A DNA stretch of 64,000 nucleotides from JBBSJZ01 sp041739875 (GTDB lineage Bacteria > Planctomycetota > Planctomycetia > Pirellulales > Pirellulaceae): NCBI GenBank assembly GCA_041739875.1, contig JBGSNA010000232.1:1-64000 (forward strand), written 5' to 3'. Each line of letters starts with the position of its first letter. Position 1 is the stretch's first letter. The notes under the pieces are model-generated. The model made no database searches. It was not told the DNA's origin and was given only the letters and a program-made list of their open reading frames with translations. A program made the translations under genes and the position numbers. This document shows positions 25,205-34,047 of this stretch, one piece after another.

Positions 25205-26638
25205 TTACAAATAGGGAGTGAACACGCGAGCGAACCCGTCTCGCAATTTGATCGCAAAACTGCGTTTCTCGACATCGGCCAATGTAAAGCGGCGAGAATC
25301 CGCGATCCTCTCATCCACAATGTTCAACAGTGAACGGGCGAGTTCCTCGTTGTAGCACTCCAAATTGAATTCAAAATTGAGCCGCAAACTTCTCGGGTCC
25401 CAGTTCATGGACCCCAGTAGAGTCCACTGGCCGTCCACGATCATCAGTTTACTGTGATCGAAGGGGGCCTTGGACATCCAAACTCGGCAATCATATTCGA
25501 GAACTTGCGATAAGAGGGCCTGCGCCGCCCAGCCAACGGGCGGAACATCTGGCTTCTCAGGCAAAACGATGCGCACTTCGACGCCTCGTAGTGAAGCGAC
25601 ATTCAGTGCGGAAATGATCGCGGCGTCCGGCAAGAAATACGGTGTCATGATAGCGATCGATGATCGTGCGGACGTAATCGCTCCCAGCAATACCATTCTT
25701 AACTTGTCCAAGTCGTCGTCAGGTCCGTCGGAGATGCCTCGCGACGGAATCATTCCGGTATCAGGAATTTCGGGGAACCACGCCTCACCGGATAGCTCCT
25801 CTCCAGTCGTGCAATACCAGTCTTGAGCAAATGTATGTTGAAGTTGGGTCACAACCGGACCAGCGATGCGAAAATGAATATCCCGCTCGGGATGACGAGT
25901 GGGTCGGTGAAGGCAATGACCTTCACGAATGTTGATCCCGCCAGTGAATCCAACTTGGCCATCAATGACGAGGAGCTTGCGGTGATTTCGCAAGTTCGCG
26001 TAGTACAAAAGCCAGGGAATGAGCGCAGGCAGGAATCGGGCGACAGGAATTCCCATGCGTCGTGCCCTGCGAATGATGGTCGGCCAGGAGTGGCGAACAC
26101 CGACGTCATCCACCAACAAACGGACTCGAACACCTCGCTTCATGGCCGCTTGTAGTGTTTCCAAGAATTGCTGGCCGATCGCATCTCGATCGAAGATATA
26201 GCTACTCATCGTTACCGTATGTTGTGCAGTCTCGATGGCTCGAAGCATTTCCGGATACGCTTCGTCGCCATCTAGCAAGCACTGGACTTCATTTCCTGAT
26301 AACAACGGGCGATTGACGACTCTTCCAACAAGATTCGCCAACGAGACAAGGTGCGACGCCCCATCACCCAAGTCGCTTTCCACGACCGGCGTCAACGCTG
26401 TTTCGCCCGAGTGAGTAGCCGAACCCTCTCCGACTCGCCTCCGTTTCTGTGCTCGCCGCTGAATCCGGTTGATACCGAACATCAAGTAGAAAGCCGCACC
26501 CAAGATGGGCGCAATCCAGATCACTCCGATCCACCCCGCAAGAGATCGACTGTCTCGTTTGTACAAAGCAGCGTGGGACGAAGCCACAAAACTGATTGTA
26601 ATCCAGAAAATCAGATAGGCCGTGGCGTATGAATACAA
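25205..26638 (-). CDS. cls: Cardiolipin synthase (phospholipase D superfamily)
   Basis: This 477-residue enzyme has two N-terminal membrane helices (YSYATAYLIFWITISFVAS and SLAGWIGVIWIAPILGAAFY) and two HKD catalytic motifs: NHRKLLVIDGQVGFTGGINI near residue 225 and FDHSKLMIVDGQWTLLGSMN near residue 400. It joins two phosphatidylglycerol molecules, or PG and PE, into cardiolipin at the inner membrane. The open frame continues upstream to 26809, but a TTG at 26638 preceded by GGAGGAG with nine bases spacing is the best start and gives the normal length; ATG 26662 is an alternative. It is divergent from the gene at 26840, sharing a 200-base promoter region. Confidence 0.9.
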   Translation of the reverse strand: MYSYATAYLIFWITISFVASSHAALYKRDSRSLAGWIGVIWIAPILGAAFYLMFGINRIQRRAQKRRRVGEGSATHSGETALTPVVESDLGDGASHLVSLANLVGRVVNRPLLSGNEVQCLLDGDEAYPEMLRAIETAQHTVTMSSYIFDRDAIGQQFLETLQAAMKRGVRVRLLVDDVGVRHSWPTIIRRARRMGIPVARFLPALIPWLLYYANLRNHRKLLVIDGQVGFTGGINIREGHCLHRPTRHPERDIHFRIAGPVVTQLQHTFAQDWYCTTGEELSGEAWFPEIPDTGMIPSRGISDGPDDDLDKLRMVLLGAITSARSSIAIMTPYFLPDAAIISALNVASLRGVEVRIVLPEKPDVPPVGWAAQALLSQVLEYDCRVWMSKAPFDHSKLMIVDGQWTLLGSMNWDPRSLRLNFEFNLECYNEELARSLLNIVDERIADSRRFTLADVEKRSFAIKLRDGFARVFTPYL

Positions 26639-26839
26639 GTTGATTGACTCCTCCGCCCGCATCGGCAAACTCGAATGTAACAAGCAATGGGTGTTTCGCA
26701 CGCAACGGGTGTTCCCCAAAGCCCAAGTGATCTCGCCAACGGCACGAATGTTGCTTACCAATTTTGCTTTACGGAATTTGCTATACGGATGTGGCTTTGT
26801 TGCCGACATTCCAACACCGTTTCACCATGGAGACGAAAC

Positions 26840-27100
26840 GTGTCACAGAAAACACTTGTCGCGAACATCATACGAGATCTCAAGCAGGAGCGGGACGAAC
26901 TTAAGCTGCAAGTTCACCTCGGCAAGAAGGAACTGCAAGACGAGTGGCAGGAACTGGATGGAAAACTGGACGCACTCAACCAGCGATACGCTCCACTCAA
27001 AGAGGCTGCGGGTGAGACCGCCGACGATGTCTGGGAGTCGGTAAAACTCGTCGGTAGCGAACTCCTCCAAGGCTTTAAACGAATTCGTAACTCTCTGTAA
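26840..27100 (+). CDS. Small coiled-coil protein
   Basis: This 86-residue, highly charged helical protein starts SQKTLVANIIRDLKQERDEL, continues KLQVHLGKKELQDEWQELDG with heptad-like spacing, and ends TADDVWESVKLVGSELLQGF plus KRIRNSL. Such small coiled-coil proteins commonly sit next to stress and phosphoketolase genes, but no function is known. I chose GTG, since the frame upstream to 26687 (ATG) is not protein-like. It lies 13 bases before the phosphoketolase gene, so co-transcription is very likely. Confidence 0.7.
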   Translation: MSQKTLVANIIRDLKQERDELKLQVHLGKKELQDEWQELDGKLDALNQRYAPLKEAAGETADDVWESVKLVGSELLQGFKRIRNSL

Positions 27101-27113
27101 TCGAGGCAACGGC

Positions 27114-29483
27114 GTGTCCAACTCTCTTTCACCCGAAGAACTCAATCGCATTGACGCCTATTGGCGAGCGGCAAACTACCTTTCGGTCGGCCAGATTTAT
27201 CTGTTCGACAATCCGCTGTTGAAGCAACCGCTTCAGAAAGAACACGTGAAGCCGCGATTGCTTGGGCACTGGGGCACCACTCCGGGACTGAATTTTATCT
27301 ATGCCCATCTCAATCGTGTCATCGACAAGCGAGATTTGAGCATGATTTTTATCGCTGGTCCCGGCCATGGTGGCCCCGGCCTTGTCGCGAATACTTATTT
27401 AGAAGGCACGTATACCGAACACTATCCCAACATCGAACAAGACGAAGCTGGAATGAAACGTCTGTTCAAGCAGTTTAGCTTTCCTGGCGGAATTCCGAGT
27501 CATGTCGCTCCAGAAACCCCTGGAAGCATTCACGAAGGTGGTGAACTTGGCTATGCACTCTCGCACGCGTTCGGAGCCGCTTTCGACAACCCCGACCTCA
27601 TTGTTGCGTGCGTGATTGGTGACGGCGAAGCAGAGACAGGACCGTTGGCAACGAGTTGGCATTCGAACAAGTTCTTGAATCCCATGACCGACGGTGTGGT
27701 CCTGCCAATCCTTCACTTGAATGGATACAAAATTGCCAGTCCCACAGTCCTTGCACGGATCAGTCACGAAGAACTGGACCAGCTGCTGCGAGGCTACGGT
27801 TACACACCGCACTTTGTCGAAGGAGACGATCCCGCGACGATGCACGAGTTGATGGCTGCCACGATGGATGAAGTGACGACGGAAATTCAACGGATTCTTC
27901 TCAACGCTCGCCAGAACAACGATGCAACCCGGCCTCGCTGGCCCATGATCGTCTTACGAACTCCCAAAGGATGGACGTGTCCACAAGTCGTCGATGGGAA
28001 ACAAGTTCTTGGAAGCTGGCGCAGCCATCAAGTACCCATGGGCGAAATGCATGAGAACCCCGACCATGTGACACTGCTTGAACAATGGATGAAGAGTTAT
28101 CGACCAGAAGAGTTGTTTGATGACACCGGAAAGTTGAAAGCCGAGTTGGCGGACCTCGCGCCCTGCGGTGAGCGACGAATGGGTGCAAACCCTCACGCGA
28201 ACGGCGGCACGCTTCTCAAGAGTCTGAGGTTACCCGATTTTCGTGACTATGCGATTGAAATATCTCATCCCGGAAGCGTCTCCGTCGAAGCGACACGCGT
28301 GCAAGGCAAATTCATCCGTGACGTGATGGAACGAAATCTGGCAGCGCGTAATTTTCGCATTTTCAGCCCAGACGAAAACGCTTCAAATCGCTGGGGCGAT
28401 GTTTTCGACGTTACGGATCGAACGTTTCTAGGCGATATTCTGCCGAGTGATGACCATCTCGCACCCGATGGCCGCGTGATGGAGATGCTTTCCGAACACC
28501 AGTGCCAAGGCTGGCTCGAAGGCTATTTGCTGACCGGTCGCCACGGCTTTTTCAACTGCTACGAAGCCTTCATTCACATCATCGATTCGATGTTCAATCA
28601 GCATGCCAAGTGGTTGAAAGTTTGCAACGACATTCCGTGGCGCCGCCCGATCGCTTCGCTGAACTATTTACTTTCTTCGCATGTCTGGCGCCAGGACCAT
28701 AACGGGTTTAGTCATCAAGACCCTGGGTTCATCGACCATGTGGTCAACAAAAAAGCAGAGATCATTCGTGTCTATCTTCCGCCCGACGCCAACTGCCTGC
28801 TTTCAGTCACCGATCATTGCCTGCGCAGTCGCAACTATGTCAATGTGGTCGTCGCCGGGAAACAGAAATCACCGCAATGGTTGACAATGGACCAAGCAAT
28901 CAATCACTGCACGGCGGGAATTAGCATTTGGGAATGGGCCAGCAACGATCGTGGGGGCGAGCCCGATGTCGTGATGGCTTGCTGTGGTGACGTGCCGACG
29001 CTTGAAACCTTGGCCGCTGTTGACATCATACGACGAGAACTTCCGGAGGTGAAAGTGCGCGTGATTAACATTGTCAACTTGATGAAGCTTCAATCACCCC
29101 ACCAGCATCCTCATGGATTGTCGGATAAAGATTTTGACATCATGTTCACCACCGACAAACCCATCATCTTCGCGTTCCACGGTTACCCTTGGCTCATTCA
29201 CCGCTTGACCTATCGGCGGACAAATCATATGAACCTGCACGTTCGCGGGTACAAAGAAGAAGGCACGACAACCACACCCTTTGATATGGTGGTGCTCAAC
29301 GACCTGGATCGTTTCCATCTTGTCGAAGATGTGATTGACCGAGTCCCGAAATTGGGTGCGAAGGCGGCTTATGCGAAACAAGCGATTCGCAACAAATTGA
29401 TCGAGCACAAACATTACATCGCCCGGTATGGCCAGGACATGCCCGAGATTCGCGAGTGGGTGTGGCCCAGCAGCCAAGAGTGA
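27114..29483 (+). CDS. xfp: Xylulose-5-phosphate/fructose-6-phosphate phosphoketolase
   Basis: This 789-residue thiamine-diphosphate enzyme splits X5P or F6P with phosphate into acetyl-phosphate and GAP or E4P. Family marks include GHWGTTPGLNFIYAHLNRVI, AGPGHGGPGLVANTYLEGTY, the ThDP/Mg site CVIGDGEAETGPLATSWH, DHNGFSHQDPGFIDHVVNKK, and a C-terminal domain ending REWVWPSS. Length is typical of bacterial Xfp. The start is GTG 27114 with GAGG about nine bases upstream. It is the main metabolic gene beside a FixL-like kinase and stress proteins, consistent with using acetyl-phosphate for ATP under poor respiration. No acetate kinase lies in the window. Confidence 0.95.
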   Translation: MSNSLSPEELNRIDAYWRAANYLSVGQIYLFDNPLLKQPLQKEHVKPRLLGHWGTTPGLNFIYAHLNRVIDKRDLSMIFIAGPGHGGPGLVANTYLEGTYTEHYPNIEQDEAGMKRLFKQFSFPGGIPSHVAPETPGSIHEGGELGYALSHAFGAAFDNPDLIVACVIGDGEAETGPLATSWHSNKFLNPMTDGVVLPILHLNGYKIASPTVLARISHEELDQLLRGYGYTPHFVEGDDPATMHELMAATMDEVTTEIQRILLNARQNNDATRPRWPMIVLRTPKGWTCPQVVDGKQVLGSWRSHQVPMGEMHENPDHVTLLEQWMKSYRPEELFDDTGKLKAELADLAPCGERRMGANPHANGGTLLKSLRLPDFRDYAIEISHPGSVSVEATRVQGKFIRDVMERNLAARNFRIFSPDENASNRWGDVFDVTDRTFLGDILPSDDHLAPDGRVMEMLSEHQCQGWLEGYLLTGRHGFFNCYEAFIHIIDSMFNQHAKWLKVCNDIPWRRPIASLNYLLSSHVWRQDHNGFSHQDPGFIDHVVNKKAEIIRVYLPPDANCLLSVTDHCLRSRNYVNVVVAGKQKSPQWLTMDQAINHCTAGISIWEWASNDRGGEPDVVMACCGDVPTLETLAAVDIIRRELPEVKVRVINIVNLMKLQSPHQHPHGLSDKDFDIMFTTDKPIIFAFHGYPWLIHRLTYRRTNHMNLHVRGYKEEGTTTTPFDMVVLNDLDRFHLVEDVIDRVPKLGAKAAYAKQAIRNKLIEHKHYIARYGQDMPEIREWVWPSSQE

Positions 29484-29583
29484 GTAAAACAAGAGACGTG
29501 GGCATAACTCCCGTCAAGGCTTGAGCCTGGGAGCTAACCATGGTGTGGAGATTGCGTTGCCCAAGGGGTATCGGAGAGAACTT

Positions 29584-31140
29584 GTGAGTCAAGATGAGCC
29601 AACGCCGAGCATTCGAGATACCGAGTCGCTTGCCGACCGCGAAGCACGCTTGCGAGCGATACTAGAGGCGTCCGTCGAAGGCATCATCACCATCGACGAG
29701 CGAGGCAATATCGAGTCGGTGAATCCGAGCGCCGAGCGATTGTTTGGCTACACCGAGAACGAGATGCTCGGTAAAAACATCAAGATGCTGATGCCGGCTC
29801 CCTACCGCGACCATCACGATGCTTACTTGGCGACGTATCGAGAAACTGGCGAGAAGAAAATTATCGGCATTGGGCGTGACGTGATTGGGCAACGAAAAGT
29901 TGACATAGTTGGCCAACGAAAAGATGGCGGAACCTTTCCAATGCATTTATCGGTCAGTGAAATACAGCTATCATCGGGGCGAATCTTCACCGGTTTTGTT
30001 CATGATCTGAGCGAGCGCGTGACGGCTGAGCAAGACCTGCGGCGGCTAGCGGCGATCGTTGAAGACTCCAACGATGCGATCACGCTGCAACAGTTCGATG
30101 GGCTCATTCTCGATTGGAACCGTGGAGCCGAGACCATGTATGGCTACACGGCGGACGAGGCGATCGGAATGAGCATACTCAAGATAGTTCCGGAAAGCTA
30201 TCGACGCCAATCCCAGGAATTTCGCGACAGTCTCTCTCGCGGCGAAAAAGCGGTATCATTGGAGACTCAACGGGTGACCAAGCACGGTCGAGTGATTGAC
30301 GTCTGGGTTACGGCGTCGGTTCTCCACGATCCCGATGGGCGTCCGGTTGCTGTTGCAACAACCGAGCGTGACGTGACGGAGCGAAAGCGTATCCGCAATG
30401 AACTCGAGAAACGTGTGGAAGAACGAACTCGTGAATTGCGAGAAGCTCACGATGAGTTGATTCGCAAGGAGAGACTTGCCACGCTAGGCAGACTGGCTGG
30501 CGGAGTCGCCCACGAGATACGCAATCCACTAGGTGTCATTCGCAATGCCACCTACTTCCTCAGGCAAGCGACGGACGAACAGGACCCCGACGTTCGAGAT
30601 TCATTTAACGAGATTCAACGTGCTTTAGAGTCGTCCAATCATATTGTCGGCGAACTGCTCGACTATGCGCGTGACCCTCAACCGGACCACGCAATCTTCT
30701 CTGCCGCCGAAGCGTTTGAAAATTCGATTCGCTCTTTCAAAATTGACACCAACATCAGTGTCAGGAAACATCTTGAAGGCGGACTTGCATGCAATGGTGA
30801 CCAAGGACAAATCGAACGCATTCTAATGAACCTGATCAGTAATGCGATCCAAGCGATGCCCCATGGCGGAACGCTCACGTTGGCTTGCTATGGGGAATCG
30901 GATTCTGTTGCATTTGAGGTTTCGGACACTGGCACAGGTATTCCGGCAGAGTATTTGAGCAAAGTGTTTGATCCGCTTTTCACTCGAAAAGCGAAAGGCA
31001 TTGGACTGGGACTTGCGATCTCCCGCCGTTATGCCGAGCTGAACGAGGGCAAGATCAACGTCGAGAGCAAACCTGAAATCGGGTCGACGTTTCGACTCAG
31101 CTTGCCTCGCGCCGCCGATGGTGCGGGAGACGTGAGGTGA
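29584..31140 (+). CDS. FixL-like PAS-PAS histidine kinase, probable heme oxygen sensor
   Basis: This 518-residue kinase is soluble, without membrane helices. PAS1 (20-140) carries FixL-type heme-pocket sequence: PYRDHHDAYLATYRETGEKK, then IIGIGRDV and FTGFVHDLSERVTAEQDL. His78 aligns with the proximal heme histidine of FixL, and the following Arg with its distal arginine. PAS2 (145-265) follows, then HisKA with His310 in GGVAHEIRNPLG and HATPase with GTGIPAEYLSKVF and GIGLGLAISRRYAEL. An 8-residue direct repeat (GQRKVDIV then GQRKDGG) interrupts the PAS1 beta strand region. GTG 29584 has GGAGA seven bases upstream; TTG 29521 would be 21 residues longer. The partner regulator is likely one of 31265, 32731 or 34048. 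Confidence 0.88.
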   Translation: MSQDEPTPSIRDTESLADREARLRAILEASVEGIITIDERGNIESVNPSAERLFGYTENEMLGKNIKMLMPAPYRDHHDAYLATYRETGEKKIIGIGRDVIGQRKVDIVGQRKDGGTFPMHLSVSEIQLSSGRIFTGFVHDLSERVTAEQDLRRLAAIVEDSNDAITLQQFDGLILDWNRGAETMYGYTADEAIGMSILKIVPESYRRQSQEFRDSLSRGEKAVSLETQRVTKHGRVIDVWVTASVLHDPDGRPVAVATTERDVTERKRIRNELEKRVEERTRELREAHDELIRKERLATLGRLAGGVAHEIRNPLGVIRNATYFLRQATDEQDPDVRDSFNEIQRALESSNHIVGELLDYARDPQPDHAIFSAAEAFENSIRSFKIDTNISVRKHLEGGLACNGDQGQIERILMNLISNAIQAMPHGGTLTLACYGESDSVAFEVSDTGTGIPAEYLSKVFDPLFTRKAKGIGLGLAISRRYAELNEGKINVESKPEIGSTFRLSLPRAADGAGDVR

Positions 31141-31264
31141 GTCATAACCGACGAATCAAGATTCTCGATGCTTCTCTGCGTCCGTGTCGTTATAGCCCAT
31201 TGAGTATTGTCGCAAGTGAACAGGTGGCTAAATCCAAGCGTCCAGGGTATTCGGCTGAATTTGT

Positions 31265-32734
31265 ATGACGAGCCAGGAATTCGCGGTACTCCTAGTTGAT
31301 GATCAGCCAGATCTTGTAAGTGGAGTTCGTCGTATCCTTCGTTTGGATGGGTACCGTGTTGATACTGCTGCATCGATCGCCGAATTATTGGATCGAAGCA
31401 ACTGGTCCGACTACTTTGCGATTCTGTTGGACCGTCGATTGCCCGACGGAATGATCGACAAGGTGCTTCCCAAGCTTGCCACGCTTGCTCCCGATGCTTC
31501 GATCATCGTTACCACGGCTTACGTTGATTTAGATGGTGCGTTGGCTGCGATTCATAGCGGTGCAGAAGACTTTCTTCTCAAACCCGTGGATCCGATACAT
31601 CTGCGTGCTCGAATCAAGCGTTTGGCCGATCAACGACGTACCCAAGCCGATCTGGTTCGTGAACGAGCGTTCGCTCAATTGATTCTCGATACGACACGAG
31701 CCTTGATTCTCGTACTCAACCCCAACGGTCAAATCTTGAGAATCAACCGATACTTTGAAGAGCTTTGCGGCTATCGACAGGAGGAACTTGATGGCCAATC
31801 GGTGATCGAAGCGCTCCTTCCAATTCAGTCGATTGCGTTTTCGGAGCATGACTTGGCACGCGCGTTTGATGGACACTACCAACAAGGTTCAGTTCATCCA
31901 GTTCGCACCAAAGCTGGGACGATATGCGAGATCGCCTGGTGGGGAGCCCCGTTGAAGGATGATAACGGAAAGATTCTGCAACTGGTTTACACGGGCCGTG
32001 ACATGACCGAATACCACCGGATGCAGAGTCAACTGGTCCAATCCGAGCGACTGTCGGCCATCGGAGAAGCGATGACCGGACTGGCTCACGAGAGTCGCAA
32101 CGCACTTCAACGCAGCCAAGCATGCTTGGACTTGCTGTCGGACCAACTTCATAACAATCCGGACTCGTTGGAATTGCTGGATTCCATTCAACGCTCTCAG
32201 AATGACTTGCATCGTTTGTATGAAGAGGTTCGTGCGTTCGCCGCTCCGATCCGGATCCGGGCCGAAGTTTGCGATCTTCCCAAAGTTTTGCGGAAAGCTT
32301 GGGCCGATGTGGCGACTATTCAAAACCATCGCGATTTGTGTTTGCACGAACCTGCGGTCTGTGAGAATCTGCTTTGCGAACTGGACGCATTCGCGATGGG
32401 GCAAGTATTTCGCAATATTTTCGAGAATGCCCTGCAGGCATGTGATGATCCGGTTCACGTCGACATCAAGTACACGGAAATCAATTACACGGAAATCGGT
32501 AGCCAGGGTTCTCCTGCAATTGCGGTCACAATCCGAGACAACGGTCCGGGGCTATTGCCGGAGCACGCTCAGCAAGTTTTCCGATCGTTCTTTACCACGA
32601 AGCAAAATGGCACCGGGCTGGGCATGGCAATTGCTCAAAGAATCGTCCAGGCCCACGGCGGATCACTTACCGTGAACACAGATTGTGACCGAGGCGCCGA
32701 GTTTGTTGTGACTCTACCGAGGAGCCAGGAATGA
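31265..32734 (+). CDS. REC-PAS-histidine kinase hybrid
   Basis: The 489-residue protein begins with a receiver domain (LLVDDQPDLVSGVRRILRLD; phospho-acceptor Asp56 in ILLDRRLPDG; conserved Lys in FLLKPVD). A PAS domain (residues 135-255, ALILVLNPNGQILRINRYFE) follows, then a HisKA region with His275 in GLAHESRN and an HATPase domain (NIFENALQACDD, RDNGPGLLPEH, GTGLGMAIAQRIVQAHGG). The order REC first suggests it receives phosphate from another kinase, such as the FixL-like protein, and relays onwards. The TGA overlaps the ATG of the ANTAR regulator, indicating one transcript. It is probably cytoplasmic with an unknown PAS ligand. Confidence 0.88.
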   Translation: MTSQEFAVLLVDDQPDLVSGVRRILRLDGYRVDTAASIAELLDRSNWSDYFAILLDRRLPDGMIDKVLPKLATLAPDASIIVTTAYVDLDGALAAIHSGAEDFLLKPVDPIHLRARIKRLADQRRTQADLVRERAFAQLILDTTRALILVLNPNGQILRINRYFEELCGYRQEELDGQSVIEALLPIQSIAFSEHDLARAFDGHYQQGSVHPVRTKAGTICEIAWWGAPLKDDNGKILQLVYTGRDMTEYHRMQSQLVQSERLSAIGEAMTGLAHESRNALQRSQACLDLLSDQLHNNPDSLELLDSIQRSQNDLHRLYEEVRAFAAPIRIRAEVCDLPKVLRKAWADVATIQNHRDLCLHEPAVCENLLCELDAFAMGQVFRNIFENALQACDDPVHVDIKYTEINYTEIGSQGSPAIAVTIRDNGPGLLPEHAQQVFRSFFTTKQNGTGLGMAIAQRIVQAHGGSLTVNTDCDRGAEFVVTLPRSQE

Positions 32735-33321
32735 ATCATCCGTTGCGTATTGCGGTTGCAGATGACGAACCGTTGATGCGTCGGTGGTATGAGTGCACAT
32801 TGAGCAAGCTTGGACATCAAGTGGTTGTGTCGGCCTGCAATGGGAATGAACTCGTTGCACAATGCCGTCGCGAAAAACCAGACCTGGTGATCTCCGACAT
32901 CGAAATGCCTGATTTGGATGGCTTGGCGGCGGCTGACGTGCTTCGCGAAGAAGTAAAGATACCAATGATCTTGGTCTCGGCTCATCACGATCCACATTAT
33001 GTCGAACGGGCATTGCAGAACCATGTGCTTACTTATCTTGTCAAGCCGATCAAGCAACCCGATCTGGAGACCGCAATCCTGCTTGTGATGCGGCGATTCC
33101 AAGAGTTTCGCGTGCTTGAAGAGCAAGTCGATGGTCTCGCCAAGACGCTCCAAGACCGTAAGCTGATCGAGCGAGCCAAAGGCATTCTTATGCAACGAGC
33201 GGGACTCGACGAACCAGCGGCTTTTAAACGCTTGCAAAAGATCTCGCAGGACAAGAATCAAAAACTAGCCGATGCCGCACGCGCAGTGATTGATACTGAA
33301 CAGACGTTCGCCGCTGATTAA
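32731..33321 (+). CDS. Response regulator with ANTAR RNA-binding output domain
   Basis: The 196-residue protein combines a REC domain (VADDEPLMRRWYECTLSKLG; Asp56 in VISDIEMPDLDG; Lys in LVKPIKQ) with a coiled linker (RVLEEQVDGLAKTLQDRK) and an ANTAR domain (residues 140-190, LIERAKGILMQRAGLDEPAA then FKRLQKISQDKNQKLADAAR). ANTAR proteins such as AmiR, NasR and EutV prevent transcription termination by binding paired hairpins in leader RNA after phosphorylation. Two hairpins, the second a terminator, lie directly downstream at 33401-33486. The start overlaps the hybrid kinase stop by ATGA. Confidence 0.9.
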   Translation: MNHPLRIAVADDEPLMRRWYECTLSKLGHQVVVSACNGNELVAQCRREKPDLVISDIEMPDLDGLAAADVLREEVKIPMILVSAHHDPHYVERALQNHVLTYLVKPIKQPDLETAILLVMRRFQEFRVLEEQVDGLAKTLQDRKLIERAKGILMQRAGLDEPAAFKRLQKISQDKNQKLADAARAVIDTEQTFAAD

Positions 33322-33400
33322 TGGCCTTGCGATTATGTCAACAACCATACAATGTCCATACGAATTTCCATTGACCCGTTGCTCCTTAGCGTTACAGTAA

Positions 33401-33429
33401 GAGTATCTGTTGATGAGTGACAGATCCTC
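33401..33429 (+). promoter_or_regulatory. Hairpin preceding a terminator, candidate ANTAR target
   Basis: GAGTATCTGT (33401-33410) pairs with ACAGATCCTC (33420-33429), with one T-C mismatch, around a nine-base loop TGATGAGTG. Twelve bases later the terminator stem begins. Known ANTAR targets are two adjacent stem-loops with six-base loops, the second overlapping a terminator; the loop here is longer, so the match is only partial. Confidence 0.4.
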
Positions 33430-33441
33430 CGGGTTGCGAAG

Positions 33442-33486
33442 AAGCCCCACTGCGAGCATGTACGCTTGGCGATGGGGCTTTTTTTA
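33442..33486 (+). terminator. Rho-independent terminator
   Basis: AAGCCCCA (33442-33449) and TGGGGCTT (33473-33480) form an 8-bp GC-rich stem followed by a run of Ts to 33485. It lies 120 bases beyond the ANTAR gene stop and 155 bases before the BON gene start. It may end the signalling operon or act as a regulated attenuator. Confidence 0.85.
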
Positions 33487-33523
33487 TCACTTGGTTGAAT
33501 ACGTCGTTTAGTTGAACCGGTCC

Positions 33524-33563
33524 GATGGGTTGAGCGTTTGGCAGATGGGTTGAGCGTTTGGCA
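33524..33563 (+). repeat. 20-bp tandem duplication
   Basis: GATGGGTTGAGCGTTTGGCA occurs twice in direct tandem (33524-33543 and 33544-33563), then GATCGG. It is between the terminator and the BON gene ribosome site. It could have arisen by slippage; no protein-binding role is evident. Confidence 0.8.
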
Positions 33564-33640
33564 GATCGGTGGACTCGGATTTTGTTTGCGGTGATGGCTG
33601 CCGTTAATTGTTTTTGCAGCAATCACATCGGAGACATTCT

Positions 33641-33955
33641 ATGATTCAATTGTTAAACGCACCTTCAACGAATGTCTCGTCGATTGTTGACTCGGCCACC
33701 GCAGATCCAACAACCAACACAACGTGCGAGATCGCCGGTATTGCAAATGAAATGATGCGCCGGTCTCCGTATGCGTCGCTGCGTCAAGTCACATGCCGAT
33801 TTCAGGAAGGTGTCCTTATTCTCAGCGGTCAGGTGCCATCCTTTTACATGAAGCAAATGGCACAGGAGTCCGTTCGAAATCTGAGTCAAGTCGTACAGAT
33901 TGACAACCGATTGGTCGTACCAGAGTCATCGGCTAGGCTGGAGCCAGCTAAGTAG
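33641..33955 (+). CDS. BON-domain protein
   Basis: The 104-residue protein has a polar N-terminus with no clear signal peptide and a C-terminal BON domain (residues 45-95: SPYASLRQVTCRFQEGVLIL, SGQVPSFYMKQMAQ, QIDNRLVV). The beta-strand then S-G-x-V-P-S-x-x-x-K and the terminal I-D-N-x-L-x-V strand are characteristic. BON domains bind phospholipid or membranes in osmotic-stress proteins such as OsmY, and in planctomycetes short BON proteins of this type are common. ATG 33641 is seven bases after GGAGACA. Expression may depend on the upstream leader. Confidence 0.82.
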   Translation: MIQLLNAPSTNVSSIVDSATADPTTNTTCEIAGIANEMMRRSPYASLRQVTCRFQEGVLILSGQVPSFYMKQMAQESVRNLSQVVQIDNRLVVPESSARLEPAK

Positions 33956-34047
33956 GGATGATCTCGTTGCGTCATCTTTCGCTCTGCAAAAGAATGGAAA
34001 ACGCTACTTTCATTCAGCGAAAAGCGACGCCTATTTGCAACACAATG

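Larger units (their letters stand above)
33322..33640. other. Leader-like intergenic region before the BON-domain gene
   Basis: This 319-base region holds, in order, an imperfect hairpin (33401-33429), a strong intrinsic terminator (33442-33486) and a 20-bp tandem duplication (33524-33563). No gene is visible on either strand. Its position directly after an ANTAR regulator makes it a candidate anti-termination leader. Confidence 0.55.

Noticed and set aside
26639..26809. N-terminal extension of the cardiolipin synthase
   Set aside because: The extension is not membrane- or signal-like, and a TTG with strong GGAGGAG gives the usual enzyme length.
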